Origin: Cyclobacteriaceae bacterium
Lineage (GTDB): Bacteria; Bacteroidota; Bacteroidia; Cytophagales; Cyclobacteriaceae
DNA length: 9,123 bases
NCBI GenBank assembly: GCA_026994125.1
Contig: JALWRJ010000041.1
Span: forward strand, 1 to 9,123
Direction of reading: 5' to 3'
Every line of letters starts with the position of its first letter. Positions within the stretch are counted from its first letter, which is position 1. Under the pieces are notes generated by a model that saw only the letters and a list, made by a program, of their open reading frames with translations, ran no database searches and was not told the DNA's origin. A program made the translations under genes and the position numbers. Below, piece by piece: positions 1-7,291 of the stretch.

Positions 1-2
1 GT

Positions 3-662
3 ATTGGCCAAAGCATACGTATTATAACCGGCTCTAACCAGCACACAGGCCAAATAGGTACTACCTTAACTACTCCTATTAAAATTCAGAACAATAGCGA
101 CCATTTAATGGTTATTGGCTATGCGGTAGCAGAACAAAATTTGCGTTCGAGCCAAAGCGCCACCTTTTGTATTAATAACGATTGCAAAACTAAAGGTATT
201 GCCCAGGCAACCCGGTTAGTTAAATTAATGCCCGGTGAAATTTTCGAAGGCTTTTCTACCCAATTAGAAACCGGCCTTGTACCCGGCAACAGCACCTTAA
301 AATTAGTATTTTTTAATATGATTAACCCGGCCGAAAAAGTAGAAACGGAATTAACCTATACCATTGCAGAGAAACGGAAAGAGAATATTCTATTCCAATC
401 GGATGTACTGGAACTAAGCGATGTTTACCCAAACCCGGTACACGACCAAGCCATTTTTAAGTATAATTTCTTTAACCCGCTTAAAAAAGCTAAAATTGTA
501 TTGCTAAGTGTGCTTGGTTCAGTAGTTCACGAAATAGAACTTTCACCCTACGAAACCTCGGCATCCATTAATGTAGAAGACCTAAACCCTGGGGTTTATT
601 TTTACACCCTTTACATCGATAACGAAGGGGTTGCCACCAAAAAAATGGTGGTTCGTAAATAG
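3..662 (+). CDS. T9SS cargo protein, C-terminal part (5' end outside window)
   Basis: The reading frame is open from the window edge to the TAG at 660-662, so only the last 219 residues are visible. An internal ATG at 108 is probably not the start, because 35 in-frame codons precede it. The last ~85 residues form a typical type A T9SS sorting domain: a YPNP motif (about nt 423-437), a beta-rich segment, then a GVYFY motif and a C-terminal KKMVVRK. From knowledge of the family, this domain sends the protein through the outer membrane by type IX secretion and is usually removed afterwards. The part before it has a CINNDC cysteine pair and a beta-rich 'PGE...F...L.PG...L...FFN..NP' pattern seen in small Bacteroidota surface proteins, perhaps an Ig-like fold. 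No enzymatic motif is visible and the specific role is unknown. Confidence is high for the sorting domain. Confidence 0.88.
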   Translation: MGQSIRIITGSNQHTGQIGTTLTTPIKIQNNSDHLMVIGYAVAEQNLRSSQSATFCINNDCKTKGIAQATRLVKLMPGEIFEGFSTQLETGLVPGNSTLKLVFFNMINPAEKVETELTYTIAEKRKENILFQSDVLELSDVYPNPVHDQAIFKYNFFNPLKKAKIVLLSVLGSVVHEIELSPYETSASINVEDLNPGVYFYTLYIDNEGVATKKMVVRK

Positions 663-836
663 GTACAAGTAAAATTATCTTTTGTACCACCACCAATGGC
701 TATCATAGTTATGTGCAGGCATTTTATTGCACAACTACCCTTGTAGCCCGACTCTAAAATATTCTTTCGTGGTTTACGTTATCATCTTCAATAATTTCAT
801 TCGTTTTAATATCTGTTCTGCTATATTTGCACCCTT
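663..836. other. Intergenic region with two small hairpins
   Basis: An inverted repeat GGTACAA (662-668) / TTGTACC (682-688) with a 13-nt loop begins on the last base of the upstream stop codon. A second repeat, TGTGCA (712-717) / TGCACA (728-733), has a 10-nt loop. Neither is followed by a run of T on the plus strand, so they are not textbook intrinsic terminators. They could still mark the 3' end of the T9SS cargo mRNA. The right end holds the bamD promoter. Confidence 0.4.
800..829 (+). promoter_or_regulatory. Bacteroidota-type promoter for bamD
   Basis: TATATTTG at 822-829 matches the Bacteroidota -7 consensus TAnnTTTG exactly. A TTCG at 800-803, one base from the -33 TTTG element, lies 18 nt upstream. 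Transcription would be expected to begin a few bases after 829, almost on top of the ATG at 837. This implies either a nearly leaderless mRNA or use of the second ATG at 849. It probably drives the whole bamD-rpoZ-coaBC-porD run, since no equally good promoter is seen in the later gaps. Confidence 0.6.
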
Positions 837-1646
837 ATGCGAAAAGCTATGCCGACTAGAGTTGCATTATTTTTAGTTCTATTGTATTTATCCACCGCTT
901 GTAGTGAGTTTAGAAAAATTCAAAAAAGTGATGATTGGAAGCTTAAATACAATAAAGCAATGGAATACTATGAAAAAGGAGACTATTTTAGGTCAATAGC
1001 ACTTTTTGAAGAGGTATTGCCAGTAACCCGAGGTAAACCCGAAGGCGAAAAAGCACAGTTTTACTATGCGTATGCGCATTTTAAAGACAAACAGTACATT
1101 TTAAGTGCGCATTATTTTAAAACTTTTTACGAAACCTACTCTCGCAGCGAGTATGCAACCGAGGCTCAATTTTTATATGCTTATTCGCTTTACATGGATT
1201 CGCCCATTTTCTCGCTCGACCAAACGAGCACACGCGATGCCATAGATGCCTTGCAGGCTTACATTAACCGTAACCCGGAAAGTGAGTTTATTGAAGATGC
1301 CAACAAAATTATACAAGAACTCCAGGTAAAACTGGAAACCAAGGCGTACGAAAACGCCAAAGAATATTATAAAATTGGACTGCTTAAAAGTGCCAAAGTA
1401 GCGTTTGAGAACTTTTCCAAGGATTATCCCGACTCAAAATACAACGAAGAGTTGAGATTCTTAAAAATTGAAGCTACCTTTAAGGTTGCACAAAAAAGTA
1501 TTCCATCTAAACAAAAGAAAAGATTTAAAGAAGTAATAGAGCTATACGAAAAATTTGTGGACAAATACCCCAATAGCTCTTATCAAAAACGAGCCGAAGG
1601 TTTTTACAATTCGGCAATTAATCAATTAGAGAAAAAATTATCTTAA
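837..1646 (+). CDS. bamD: Outer membrane assembly lipoprotein BamD
   Basis: BamD is the TPR lipoprotein of the BAM complex, which folds and inserts beta-barrel proteins into the outer membrane from the periplasmic side. The N-terminus is a lipoprotein signal: a short basic stretch, a hydrophobic core and a lipobox ending in STAC. The lipidated Cys is residue 22 from the ATG at 837, or 18 from the ATG at 849. The mature start, CSEFRKIQKSDDWKLKY, is the usual Bacteroidota BamD form. TPR-like helical pairs follow, including KAMEYYEKGDYFRSIALFEE, a YYAYAHF / SAHYFKTF pair, a YYKIGLLKSAKVAFENF pair and a C-terminal ELYEKFVDKYPNS pair. The length (269 aa) fits the family. It heads a compact gene run, with rpoZ starting 5 nt after its stop. 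The start is uncertain: 849 leaves a short leader downstream of the promoter and still gives a complete signal peptide. Confidence 0.9.
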   Translation: MRKAMPTRVALFLVLLYLSTACSEFRKIQKSDDWKLKYNKAMEYYEKGDYFRSIALFEEVLPVTRGKPEGEKAQFYYAYAHFKDKQYILSAHYFKTFYETYSRSEYATEAQFLYAYSLYMDSPIFSLDQTSTRDAIDALQAYINRNPESEFIEDANKIIQELQVKLETKAYENAKEYYKIGLLKSAKVAFENFSKDYPDSKYNEELRFLKIEATFKVAQKSIPSKQKKRFKEVIELYEKFVDKYPNSSYQKRAEGFYNSAINQLEKKLS

Positions 1647-1651
1647 TTATT

Positions 1652-1966
1652 ATGGCAGCACAAGCATCATTACAAACAAGAAACATCAACGATTTTACCA
1701 AAGATACCGGTAATGTGTACGAATCGGTAGCTATTATTTCTAAAAGAGCCCGCCAAATATCGGCACGGGTAAAAGAAGAGTTAAATGCTAAATTAGCTGA
1801 GTTTGCCTCTACCGTTGATAACCTTGAAGAAATTTTTGAAAACCGGGAGCAAATCGAAATTTCGAGGTTTTATGAACGAATGCCCAAACCCACCAATGTA
1901 GCTACTGAAGAGTTTTTAGAAGGCGAATTAACCTATCGTTATAAAGACGAAACAGAAGAACTTTAA
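1652..1966 (+). CDS. rpoZ: RNA polymerase omega subunit (Bacteroidota type)
   Basis: Omega is the small RNA polymerase subunit that holds the C-terminal part of beta' and helps core assembly. It is the bacterial counterpart of Rpb6. The hallmark segment is GNVYESVAIISKRARQI (about residues 20-36), matching the omega pattern of an N-terminal helix followed by a (K/R)RARQ motif. At 104 residues it is somewhat longer than E. coli omega (91 aa). The acidic C-terminal tail, with the RFYERMPKP and EEFLEGEL elements, is the form I associate with Bacteroidota and would be missed by a strict match to proteobacterial omega. It lies 5 nt after bamD and 30 nt before coaBC, so co-transcription is likely. 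No Shine-Dalgarno sequence is apparent. Confidence 0.85.
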   Translation: MAAQASLQTRNINDFTKDTGNVYESVAIISKRARQISARVKEELNAKLAEFASTVDNLEEIFENREQIEISRFYERMPKPTNVATEEFLEGELTYRYKDETEEL

Positions 1967-1996
1967 TTAGAACTTGCAATGCACTAATTTTACCGT

Positions 1997-3193
1997 ATGC
2001 TCCAAAATAAAAAAATAATTGTAGGAGTATGTGGTGGCATTGCCGCCTATAAAACAGCCTTACTGGTTAGGCAGCTCAAACAAAAAGGTGCAGAGGTGCA
2101 GGTACTGATGACCCCCGCTGCACACTCGTTTATTACCCCACTTACCCTGGCCACCTTAAGTGGCAAGCCGGTGCTTACGCAATTTAGCCAACCCAATACA
2201 GGCGAATGGAACAACCATGTAAACCTGGGCTTGTGGGCCGATGCCATGGTAGTAGCTCCGGCTACAGCCAGCACCTTAGCTAAAATGGCTTATGGGCAAA
2301 GCGATAACCTTTTGGTAACCACCTACCTATCGGCCAGATGCCCGGTATGGGTTGCTCCGGCCATGGACCTGGACATGTTTGCCCACCCCACCACCATTGC
2401 TACCCTGGCTACCCTAAAAAAACATGGTGTAAACTTAATAGATGCCCAGGAAGGCGAACTGGCCAGTGGCCTATCCGGTAAGGGAAGAATGGCCGAACCG
2501 GAAACTATTGTAGCAATACTAACCGCTTACTTTAACCCTGCCTCAGCACTTCGAAATAAAAAGGTGCTAATTACAGCCGGCCCAACCTACGAAGCCATCG
2601 ACCCGGTTCGGTTTCTTGGCAATCATTCATCGGGCTCCATGGGGTACCAATTAGCCCTGGCAGCCCGCCAAAGAGGTGCACGTGTTACTCTGGTACTAGG
2701 ACCCAACAGCATGGATACAACTGCATTTGATGGCACCCTGGTGGAGGTTACCAGTGCACAAGAAATGCTCGATGCCTGCCAACAGGTTTACCCTAAGCAG
2801 GATATTGCTATTTTTGCTGCGGCCGTTGCCGATTATGCCCCGGCCAATATTGCTACTCAAAAAATTAAAAAAAACACCCAAAAACTTACCCTGGAACTTA
2901 CCAAAACTCCCGATGTGGCCTACACATTAGGAAAAGCAAAAAAGAAACAACAATTTAATGTAGGTTTTGCCCTGGAAACCGAAAACGAACAAACGCACGC
3001 ACAAAAAAAATTAGCGCGTAAAAACTTTGACATGGTAGTTTTAAACTCTTTAAACGACAAAGGAGCAGGTTTTAAACATACTACCAATAAAATAACTATT
3101 ATTGATACACAAAATAATATTCTCCATTTTGAGTTAAAGTCTAAAACAGCAGTAGCCAACGATATTTTAAATGAAATTGAAAAGCGTATCTAA
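1997..3193 (+). CDS. coaBC: Bifunctional CoaBC: phosphopantothenate-cysteine ligase / PPC decarboxylase
   Basis: CoaBC carries out two cytosolic steps of coenzyme A synthesis. CoaB joins cysteine to 4'-phosphopantothenate, and the flavoprotein CoaC decarboxylates the product to 4'-phosphopantetheine. The CoaC half (about residues 1-180) has GVCGGIAAYK for FMN binding, the catalytic His in NNHVNLGLWAD (H74), and the APATAST motif. The CoaB half (about 187-398) has LITAGPTYEAIDPVRFLGN followed by HSSGSMG, AAAVADYAPA (273-283) and KIKK at 289-292, the nucleotide and lysine motifs of the synthetase. The total of 398 aa is normal. Oddities: the usual PxMN motif reads PAMDLDM (Asp124), and the flap that carries the reducing Cys in E. 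coli reads ELASGLSGKGRM, with Ser157 at the expected Cys. The CoaB half is standard, so the assignment is secure. The 3' end overlaps the next gene by 23 nt. Confidence 0.95.
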   Translation: MLQNKKIIVGVCGGIAAYKTALLVRQLKQKGAEVQVLMTPAAHSFITPLTLATLSGKPVLTQFSQPNTGEWNNHVNLGLWADAMVVAPATASTLAKMAYGQSDNLLVTTYLSARCPVWVAPAMDLDMFAHPTTIATLATLKKHGVNLIDAQEGELASGLSGKGRMAEPETIVAILTAYFNPASALRNKKVLITAGPTYEAIDPVRFLGNHSSGSMGYQLALAARQRGARVTLVLGPNSMDTTAFDGTLVEVTSAQEMLDACQQVYPKQDIAIFAAAVADYAPANIATQKIKKNTQKLTLELTKTPDVAYTLGKAKKKQQFNVGFALETENEQTHAQKKLARKNFDMVVLNSLNDKGAGFKHTTNKITIIDTQNNILHFELKSKTAVANDILNEIEKRI

Positions 3194-4088
3194 TGCACTT
3201 AAACTAAGCATACTGCTTATGCTGTGTTGGGCAACCCCAGGCATGGGGCAAGAACTAAATTGCGATGTAGTAATAGATGCAGCCCGTATAGAAACCTCGG
3301 AGCAACGAGTTTTTAAGGATATGGAGTTAGCTTTTGAGAACTTTTTAAACAGCCGAAACTGGACCAATGTAGAATTTACACCCATTGAGCGAATAAAATG
3401 CGGGCTTACTATTACGCTAAACGAAATGCCCTCCATTGGCTCGTACAAAGCTACCGTGCAAATACGTTCGGCACGACCGGTATTTAATACCACCTATGAA
3501 TCTATCTTATTAAACTTTGCCGATCGTGATTGGTCGTTCGAGTACGTTGAATCGCAGCCCCTAAACTTTAACGAAAACGACTACACGACCAATCTTACCT
3601 CTATGCTGGCCTATTATGCCTACCTCATTATTGGTTTAGATTTCGATTCATTTGGCGAATTATCGGGCTCGCCTTACTACCAAAAAGCACTTACCATTGT
3701 AACCAATGCAGCACAAGGAGGCCGACCCGGCTGGGGTGCGCTTGAAAGCAACCGTAACCGCTATGCGCTTATAACCGACATTACCAACCAGCAAATGGAA
3801 GACCTGCGCAAAGGTTATTACAAATATCATCGCCTGGGACTCGATGTATTTGATACGAAGCCCGAAGAGTGCCGAAAGCAAGTTTTAGAGGTTCTCGAAA
3901 ACATTAAAGTGATTAAACAACGCTACCCCTCTTCCATTTTTGTTATCAATTTTTTCGACTCCAAGGCCGAGGAATTAGTAAATATTTTTGCAGATGCCAC
4001 CCAACAGGAAAAAAGAAAAGCTTATAATTTACTAATTGAACTTAACCCGATTAAACAGGATATTTACAAAGAAATACTAAGCAAGTAA
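3171..4088 (+). CDS. porD: DUF4835 family protein, PorD-like T9SS-associated
   Basis: This is a 305-residue exported protein. Residues 1-26 form a Sec signal peptide (basic start, hydrophobic LSILLMLCWA core) with likely cleavage after GMG, before QELNC. The mature protein should be periplasmic. The remainder matches the DUF4835 family from memory. Typical segments are the opening ELNCDVVID, the FENFLNSRNWT region, and the central YYQKALTIVTNAAQGGRPGWGALESNRNRY stretch, shown here only in part. The family is annotated as PorD, a T9SS-associated component, but its molecular role is not well defined and nothing here shows catalysis. It starts inside coaBC (23-nt overlap), so translational coupling is likely. 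The cluster position next to bamD and the T9SS cargo at the window's left end are consistent with an envelope role. The symbol rests on recall of the family name. Confidence 0.78.
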   Translation: MKLKSVSNALKLSILLMLCWATPGMGQELNCDVVIDAARIETSEQRVFKDMELAFENFLNSRNWTNVEFTPIERIKCGLTITLNEMPSIGSYKATVQIRSARPVFNTTYESILLNFADRDWSFEYVESQPLNFNENDYTTNLTSMLAYYAYLIIGLDFDSFGELSGSPYYQKALTIVTNAAQGGRPGWGALESNRNRYALITDITNQQMEDLRKGYYKYHRLGLDVFDTKPEECRKQVLEVLENIKVIKQRYPSSIFVINFFDSKAEELVNIFADATQQEKRKAYNLLIELNPIKQDIYKEILSK

Positions 4089-4130
4089 AAGAAGCAGGGT
4101 TTCCGGGGCAATAGCACAACACAGCTCTTA

Positions 4131-4159
4131 AAATTTACCAGTAATTAGTTACTAAATTT
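4131..4159. repeat. AT-rich inverted repeat upstream of recN
   Basis: AGTAA (4140-4144) and TTACT (4149-4153) flank a TTAG loop. They are bordered by AAATTT on both sides (4131-4136 and 4154-4159), with a 3-nt bulge on the left. A run of A follows. It sits in the 113-nt gap between porD and recN and could be a weak terminator for the upstream operon or a binding site. It is very AT-rich, so chance is a real possibility. Confidence 0.25.
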
Positions 4160-4201
4160 AAAAAAAATAGTTTTACTTGCAGCAAGGCGAACACACAGTA
4201 C

Positions 4202-5857
4202 ATGCTACAAAAACTAACTATCCAAAACTACGCATTAATACAAACCCTGGAAATGCAGCCTGCCCCAGGACTTAGTATTATTACCGGAGAAACCGGTGCC
4301 GGCAAATCCATTATGCTGGGTGCAGTAGGGCTTTTACTGGGTAAACGAGCCGATACTAAAGTGCTACTGGACAGCACAGCAAAGTGTATTGTTGAAGGCC
4401 TTTTTGATATAGCTGCCTACGCCCTGGAGCCATTTTTTGAAAAGCACGACCTGGACTATGCCCAGGAAACAACCCTGCGTAGAGAAATAACCCCGGCAGG
4501 TAAATCAAGAGCTTTTGTAAACGACACCCCAGTAAACCTGGAAACACTCAAAGCCCTGGGTGATTTTCTAATGGATGTACACTCGCAAAACGAAACGCTT
4601 CAGTTAGGAGCCACCTCCTACCAGCTCAACATACTCGATAGCTTTGCAGGCACCAACCAACTTGCAACCCAAGTAAACACACTTTTTAACAACTACCATA
4701 CACTGCAACAAAGGCATACTCAACTAACATTAGAAGCCGAAAATTTAAAAAAAGAGGTCGATTACAATCATTTTTTGCTTGAAGAGCTAACCGCTTTAAA
4801 CTTACAAGAGAACGAACAAGAACCCCTGGAAGAAGAATTAAAAAAGCTTGAAAATGCAGAGGACATCAAAGTAAAACTAAATGAAACACTAGAGGTACTA
4901 AACCACTCCGAGGTGGGTACCCTTGAGCAACTGCAGAATGCCCGCACCACCCTACAACAACTAACCGGCTTTGGCTCACAATACCAAACCCTTTTTGCTC
5001 AATTAGAACAAGCCTACATTGAGTTAAAAGAACTAACCCGTGATTTAGAGGCAGAAGAAGAACAAGTTGAGGTTGATTTTGAGCGTACCGAGCAAGTACA
5101 ACAACGTTTAAGTACCATTTACCAATTGCAAACAAAACATAAGGTGGGTTCCGTAAAGGAACTTTTGGTGGTACAAACAGACCTGGAAGCTAAAGTGTTT
5201 GCCACACGGCAGGTAGATGATGACATCGCTAAAGTAAAGCAAGAAATGGATGTTGCCTACAAGCAAGCCCTGGCCCTGGCCGAAAAGTTAAGCAGCCAAC
5301 GCAACAAAGCAGCCATTGAGTTTGGCAAGCAAATTGAATCCCTATTGGCGCAAGTAGGCATTGCTGAGGGGCAGGTAACCATAGAGCTATCTCCTAAAAC
5401 GCTGGCAAGTACGGGCATCGATAATGTGGCTATTTTGTTTTCTGCCAATAAAGGTTTGCCGCTACAGCCCCTCAAACAAGTGGCTTCGGGGGGCGAATTT
5501 TCGCGACTCATGTTTTGCATTAAGTACTTGCTGGCTGGTAAAACCGCTTTACCTACGGTAGTTTTTGATGAGATTGACACCGGTATTTCAGGCGAAATTG
5601 CACTTAAAATGGGTGCTATGATGCAAAAAATGGCCACCAACCACCAGGTAATAGCCATTAGCCACCTGCCCCAAATAGCCGCTAAAGCCCATGCGCATTA
5701 CTTTGTATATAAAAACCACACAGCCAAACGCTCGGCAAGTAGCATTAAACTACTGAGCCCAAGCGAAAGCACAGAAGCCATTGCCCAAATGATTGGTGGA
5801 GAAAATCCTTCGGAAAGTGCCTATAAAAGTGCGCGCGAACTCATGGAACTTGAATAG
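4202..5857 (+). CDS. recN: DNA repair protein RecN
   Basis: RecN is an SMC-like ATPase that acts early in recombinational repair of double-strand breaks, tethering or organising DNA ends. The N-terminal ATPase half has the Walker A motif GETGAGKS at residues 29-36 and the MDVHSQNE motif around residues 122-129. The middle is rich in Glu, Lys, Gln and Leu and reads as the two antiparallel coiled-coil arms, roughly residues 150-255 and 285-380. The C-terminal half has the ABC signature ASGGEFSR (S429, G430, G431, E432) and Walker B with the catalytic acid VVFDE (D456, E457), then ISHLPQIAAKA with the switch His. The 551-aa length is normal for the family. The ATG at 4202 is chosen because MLQKLTIQNYALI is the standard N-terminus. 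It follows porD after 113 nt and may have its own promoter, though no exact TAnnTTTG is seen. It ends 6 nt before the stop of a convergent gene. Confidence 0.95.
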   Translation: MLQKLTIQNYALIQTLEMQPAPGLSIITGETGAGKSIMLGAVGLLLGKRADTKVLLDSTAKCIVEGLFDIAAYALEPFFEKHDLDYAQETTLRREITPAGKSRAFVNDTPVNLETLKALGDFLMDVHSQNETLQLGATSYQLNILDSFAGTNQLATQVNTLFNNYHTLQQRHTQLTLEAENLKKEVDYNHFLLEELTALNLQENEQEPLEEELKKLENAEDIKVKLNETLEVLNHSEVGTLEQLQNARTTLQQLTGFGSQYQTLFAQLEQAYIELKELTRDLEAEEEQVEVDFERTEQVQQRLSTIYQLQTKHKVGSVKELLVVQTDLEAKVFATRQVDDDIAKVKQEMDVAYKQALALAEKLSSQRNKAAIEFGKQIESLLAQVGIAEGQVTIELSPKTLASTGIDNVAILFSANKGLPLQPLKQVASGGEFSRLMFCIKYLLAGKTALPTVVFDEIDTGISGEIALKMGAMMQKMATNHQVIAISHLPQIAAKAHAHYFVYKNHTAKRSASSIKLLSPSESTEAIAQMIGGENPSESAYKSARELMELE

Positions 5858-5863
5858 CCCAAA

Positions 5864-6979
5864 CTAAAGGTTTCCTAATTCTTCCTCCAGCTTTTTATGC
5901 AAGTCATTGCCACGTAAATCTTTGGCAATAATAACCCCCTCAGGATCTAATAAAACAGATTTTGGAATGGCACGGATACCATACAAATCAGCGGTGGCAT
6001 TTTGCCAGCCTTGTAAGTCCGAAACATGGTACCAGCTAAGCCCATCTTTTTTAATGGCCTCTACCCACCGTTCCTTGTTAGCATCGTACGAAACCCCTAA
6101 AATTTCAAAACCTTTAGCATGGTATTTTTTATAGGCAGCCACCACATTGGGGTTCTCGGCACGGCAAGGGCCACACCACGAGGCCCAAAAATCAATAAGC
6201 ACATACTTACCTCGCAAGTTCGTTAAGGCAAACGCATTACCACTGGTATCGGCTTGTACAAATAAGGGGGCTTCCATACCAACCTGTACTTGTTGCCAGG
6301 CATTACGCATTTTTTTTAGTTTTAGTACTGCGCTCGTACTATCTAAAACGGGGTCAAATAATTGCAGCACCGAATCCAACTCTTGCAATTGATTATCGGC
6401 ATAGTACCGCATTTGAGCCAAATCCGGCCCCAGTACATTATGGGCATTATTGCCAATGTACTCCAGTTGTAAAGTTGAGGAAACATGCTCTAAACTATCG
6501 TTAAAAGCTTCTATTTCAGTCATTTTACTGGTGTCGCCTGCTTGCTGAGCTTCCCTCCACCGGGCAAATAACGTATCGGCAGGTTTCCAGATGTGGGTAT
6601 ATTTTTGTTGGTATGCCCACTTAGCATCATTTAACAGTGTGCCGGTGGCATAGGCCTGGTATAATGAATCGGCATGTGCGTTTAAATTAATTTCGCCTGC
6701 TTCTAAAATTACATTGGCCATTCCTCTTTTGCCATCCACAACAATAAATCCAAATCGGGGCAAAGCGGCTGCCTGCCCACTAAATACCAAAGGTTGGCCT
6801 GTATAGTAAGCCGAATCAATGGTTTCCAGTTGGTCAAACGGCCCTACCGATAGTTTTACCAAGGTTGAATCCTCCACACCGGTAAGCGTAACATGTAATT
6901 GATAAGTGGGTTTGGTTTCGGGCGTAGTGCAAGCCCATGCACCAAAAAGCAAGGCAGCTATGTATAAAATAGATTTCAT
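5864..6979 (-). CDS. TlpA-like thiol-disulfide oxidoreductase lipoprotein with DUF4369-like N-terminus
   Basis: This encodes a 371-residue envelope protein with a C-terminal thioredoxin-like domain (about 233-371). The redox motif is FWASWCGPC (C269 and C272) and the cis-proline is in IRAIPKS (P339). The N-terminus MKSILYIAALLFGAWAC is a lipoprotein signal with Cys17 as the likely lipidated residue; Trp at -2 is unusual for a lipobox. Residues ~25-115 are beta-rich (YQLHVTLTGVEDSTLVKL...) and fit the DUF4369 domain that often precedes TlpA domains in Bacteroidota. A helical linker with many Asp, Gln and Leu residues follows. The family reduces or exchanges disulfides in periplasmic proteins or in cytochrome c maturation; the substrate here is unknown. 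The gene stands alone, converging with recN and diverging from the 7316 gene. Starting at 6979 gives a complete signal peptide. Confidence 0.9.
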   Translation of the reverse strand: MKSILYIAALLFGAWACTTPETKPTYQLHVTLTGVEDSTLVKLSVGPFDQLETIDSAYYTGQPLVFSGQAAALPRFGFIVVDGKRGMANVILEAGEINLNAHADSLYQAYATGTLLNDAKWAYQQKYTHIWKPADTLFARWREAQQAGDTSKMTEIEAFNDSLEHVSSTLQLEYIGNNAHNVLGPDLAQMRYYADNQLQELDSVLQLFDPVLDSTSAVLKLKKMRNAWQQVQVGMEAPLFVQADTSGNAFALTNLRGKYVLIDFWASWCGPCRAENPNVVAAYKKYHAKGFEILGVSYDANKERWVEAIKKDGLSWYHVSDLQGWQNATADLYGIRAIPKSVLLDPEGVIIAKDLRGNDLHKKLEEELGNL

Positions 6980-7072
6980 AGGTTTGGTAAATTAAACAAA
7001 GAAAGCATAGTTACTACATCTTTGTTAAAAATTCAACTAAATGCATAGTTAATTAAAAAAAGATGTAAAATA

Positions 7073-7121
7073 AAAATCCTCCGAACTGATAGCAATTTTA
7101 AACTATCGCCCGAAGGATTTT
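7073..7121. terminator. Terminator-like imperfect hairpin, bidirectional form
   Basis: AAAATCCT (7073-7080) pairs with AGGATTTT (7114-7121). After a C-A mismatch CG (7082-7083) pairs with CG (7111-7112). After an internal loop GATAG (7088-7092) pairs with CTATC (7103-7107), leaving a 10-nt apical loop. The left side is preceded by an A-rich run and the right side ends in TTTT, the layout of a terminator able to work on both strands. No annotated gene ends nearby, since both neighbours transcribe away from it. Confidence 0.45.
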
Positions 7122-7245
7122 ACTTCTATTAGTTGGCTTGTTGATTCAAAAGAACAACTCTTAGGTGGAAATCACAAACAATTTTCGATGAAGTGCATAT
7201 TTTAACGATGAACGACATAAAACAAGCATAAAAACAAATAGAAAA

Positions 7246-7253
7246 TAGCTTTG
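7246..7253 (+). promoter_or_regulatory. Possible distal -7 element (TAGCTTTG)
   Basis: This is an exact TAnnTTTG match 63 nt ahead of the ATG at 7316. No convincing -33 TTTG is found at the expected spacing. It could give a longer leader for the 7316 gene, or be a chance match in AT-rich DNA. Confidence 0.25.
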
Positions 7254-7291
7254 TAAAACCGCAATTTCATTACTTATACAACTATATTCGT

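Noticed and set aside
734..746. Tiny hairpin CTAC-CCTT-GTAG upstream of bamD
   Set aside because: Four base pairs is well within chance expectation and there is no T-run.
1985..1992. TAATTTTA ahead of coaBC as a separate promoter
   Set aside because: It has one mismatch to TAnnTTTG and no -33 element at proper spacing. The 30-nt gap fits read-through from bamD-rpoZ better.
3167..3493. 108-codon minus-strand frame spanning the coaBC/porD junction
   Set aside because: It overlaps the signal peptide and early domain of porD and has no domain or start signal of its own.
5257..5658. 133-codon open frame on the minus strand inside recN
   Set aside because: It lies wholly opposite the Walker B and signature region of recN, and its product has no recognisable domain. 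It is an antisense shadow.
6997..7004. TTTCTTTG on the minus strand as the promoter of the TlpA-like gene
   Set aside because: It mismatches an important base of the -7 element and no TTTG is found at the right distance, so it is not listed as a site.
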